Below are positions 5,601 through 6,316 of a stretch of 6,316 nt of DNA, one piece after another. The notes under the pieces were generated by a model. That model was not told where the DNA came from and searched no databases. It saw only the letters and a list, made by a program, of their open reading frames with translations. The position numbers and the translations under genes are program-made. Source of the DNA: Candidatus Dormiibacterota bacterium (GTDB lineage Bacteria > Chloroflexota > Dormibacteria > Aeolococcales > Bog-877); the NCBI GenBank assembly GCA_030038765.1, contig JASHRA010000188.1, positions 1 to 6,316 on the forward strand. Reading direction: 5' to 3'. Every line of letters starts with the position of its first letter. The stretch's first letter is position 1.

Positions 5601-5625
5601 CTGGGTCCGGCTGTCTGGGGCCCAG
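5601..5625 (-). terminator. Hairpin after the hydrolase gene
   Basis: CTGGGTCC (5601-5608) pairs with GGGCCCAG (5618-5625) over 8 bp including one G-U, around a 9-nt loop. It lies 11 nt beyond the TGA of the minus-strand hydrolase gene and is a terminator candidate for it. No U-run follows in the minus-strand direction. Confidence 0.4.
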
Positions 5626-5635
5626 CAGCGGGCGG

Positions 5636-6316
5636 TCAACCGGAGATCGGGCCCGGCTGGGCGTCGCTCCCCTCCCGCAGGAACTCGGTCACCGCCGCCA
5701 GCACCGGAGCCACGCGCCAGGGGCCCAGCGCGATCAGGTGGCCCCCGGGCAGAAGCAGCAGCTGCGAGCCGGCGATGCGCTGGTGCATCTCCCGGGCCAG
5801 CACCGGGGACGCGATGTGGTCGGAGCGCCCGTGGACGATCAGCGTGGGGCTGCGGATCTCGCCGAGACGGGCGCTGCAGTCGAAGCTCCGGCTGGCCGCG
5901 AACTGGGCCTTGTGGGCGGCCCAGGGCTGCCGCTCCCGCCCCCGCAGCAGCGGCAGGCGGGAGACCGCCATCCCGGCGCGGATGAGCAGGCCCCGGCCGG
6001 AGGCCCGGGGGCCGGTCGAGATCAGCACCAGACGCCGCACCAGCCCCGGGTGCTCCAGGGCCAGGCTGAGGGCGATCCTCCCGCCCATCGAAACCCCCAC
6101 CACGTGCGCCGGGGCGAGCCCGAGTCGGAGTAGGACCCGCGCCTGGTCGGCAGCCATCTGCTCCACCGAGTAGGGGCCGGGTGGGGTCGGGGACCGGCCG
6201 GAACCGCGGTTGTCCGCAGCCACCACGAGAAAGCCCCGGGCCAGGCCCTGGCGCAGGGGCCGCATCTCCGAGATGGCGAGTCCCATGCCGGGTATCAGGA
6301 GGACGGGGGCGCCCTC
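5636..6316 (-). CDS. Alpha/beta-hydrolase fold protein (C-terminal part, start outside window)
   Basis: The frame stays open to the right window edge; 226 residues plus TGA are visible, numbered here from the edge. It has the order of an alpha/beta hydrolase: LLIPGMG (6-12, oxyanion-hole loop), ADNRGSGRS (34-42), nucleophile elbow G-V-S-M-G with S76, then GGRIALSLALEHP, a short lid (about 103-145), the acid in HGRSDHIAS (D166) and the catalytic histidine in LPGGHLI (H193). The complete Ser-Asp-His triad suggests an active esterase, lactonase or C-C hydrolase. The overall pattern is closest to the 3-oxoadipate enol-lactonase/carboxylesterase group, but substrate cannot be read from it. No signal peptide can be judged because the N-terminus is missing; probably only some 20-40 residues are lost. 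An ATG at 6286 lies inside the oxyanion loop and is not the start. The gene converges with the 86-aa gene and has no visible tie to FDH. Confidence 0.92.
   Translation of the reverse strand, partial: EGAPVLLIPGMGLAISEMRPLRQGLARGFLVVAADNRGSGRSPTPPGPYSVEQMAADQARVLLRLGLAPAHVVGVSMGGRIALSLALEHPGLVRRLVLISTGPRASGRGLLIRAGMAVSRLPLLRGRERQPWAAHKAQFAASRSFDCSARLGEIRSPTLIVHGRSDHIASPVLAREMHQRIAGSQLLLLPGGHLIALGPWRVAPVLAAVTEFLREGSDAQPGPISG

Overview
The window is a very GC-rich stretch of bacterial chromosome. Its third codon positions are almost all G or C, and it uses GTG starts. GC richness together with the FDH subtype points to Actinomycetota or another high-GC terrestrial lineage. I cannot assign it more closely from sequence alone.

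The left two thirds (1-4679, minus strand) is one respiratory formate dehydrogenase operon. In transcription order it encodes a 93-aa small protein of unknown function (4679-4398), the molybdenum/tungsten bis-MGD catalytic alpha subunit (4398-1153), a four-cluster ferredoxin-like beta subunit with a C-terminal membrane helix (1156-203), and the start of an NrfD/PsrC-type membrane subunit that leaves the window (206-1). Each junction is a 4-base start/stop overlap (ATGA, GTGA, GTGA), so the genes are probably translationally coupled. The inferred electron path is formate, then Mo/W and [4Fe-4S] in alpha, then four [4Fe-4S] clusters in beta, then the quinone pool through NrfD. The catalytic residue is an ordinary cysteine where the E. 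coli FDH-N and FDH-O enzymes have selenocysteine. The alpha subunit shows no twin-arginine signal, so the enzyme probably faces the cytoplasm.

A 180-bp spacer separates this operon from a divergent tRNA-Arg(CCT) gene with an encoded CCA (4860-4935, plus). The 321 bases after the tRNA hold no gene. They contain four or five degenerate copies of a ~23-nt unit, a small hairpin, and a 15-nt near-copy (14/15) of the tRNA 3' end. Next comes an 86-aa small protein gene (5257-5517, plus) with a strong Shine-Dalgarno and somewhat AT-richer codons than its neighbours.

That gene converges with the 3' part of an alpha/beta-hydrolase gene (6316-5636, minus, truncated by the window edge). Two strong hairpins lie between their stop codons.

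I did not find a clearly new system. The items most worth a second look are the small protein coupled to the formate dehydrogenase and the degenerate repeat tract behind the tRNA.
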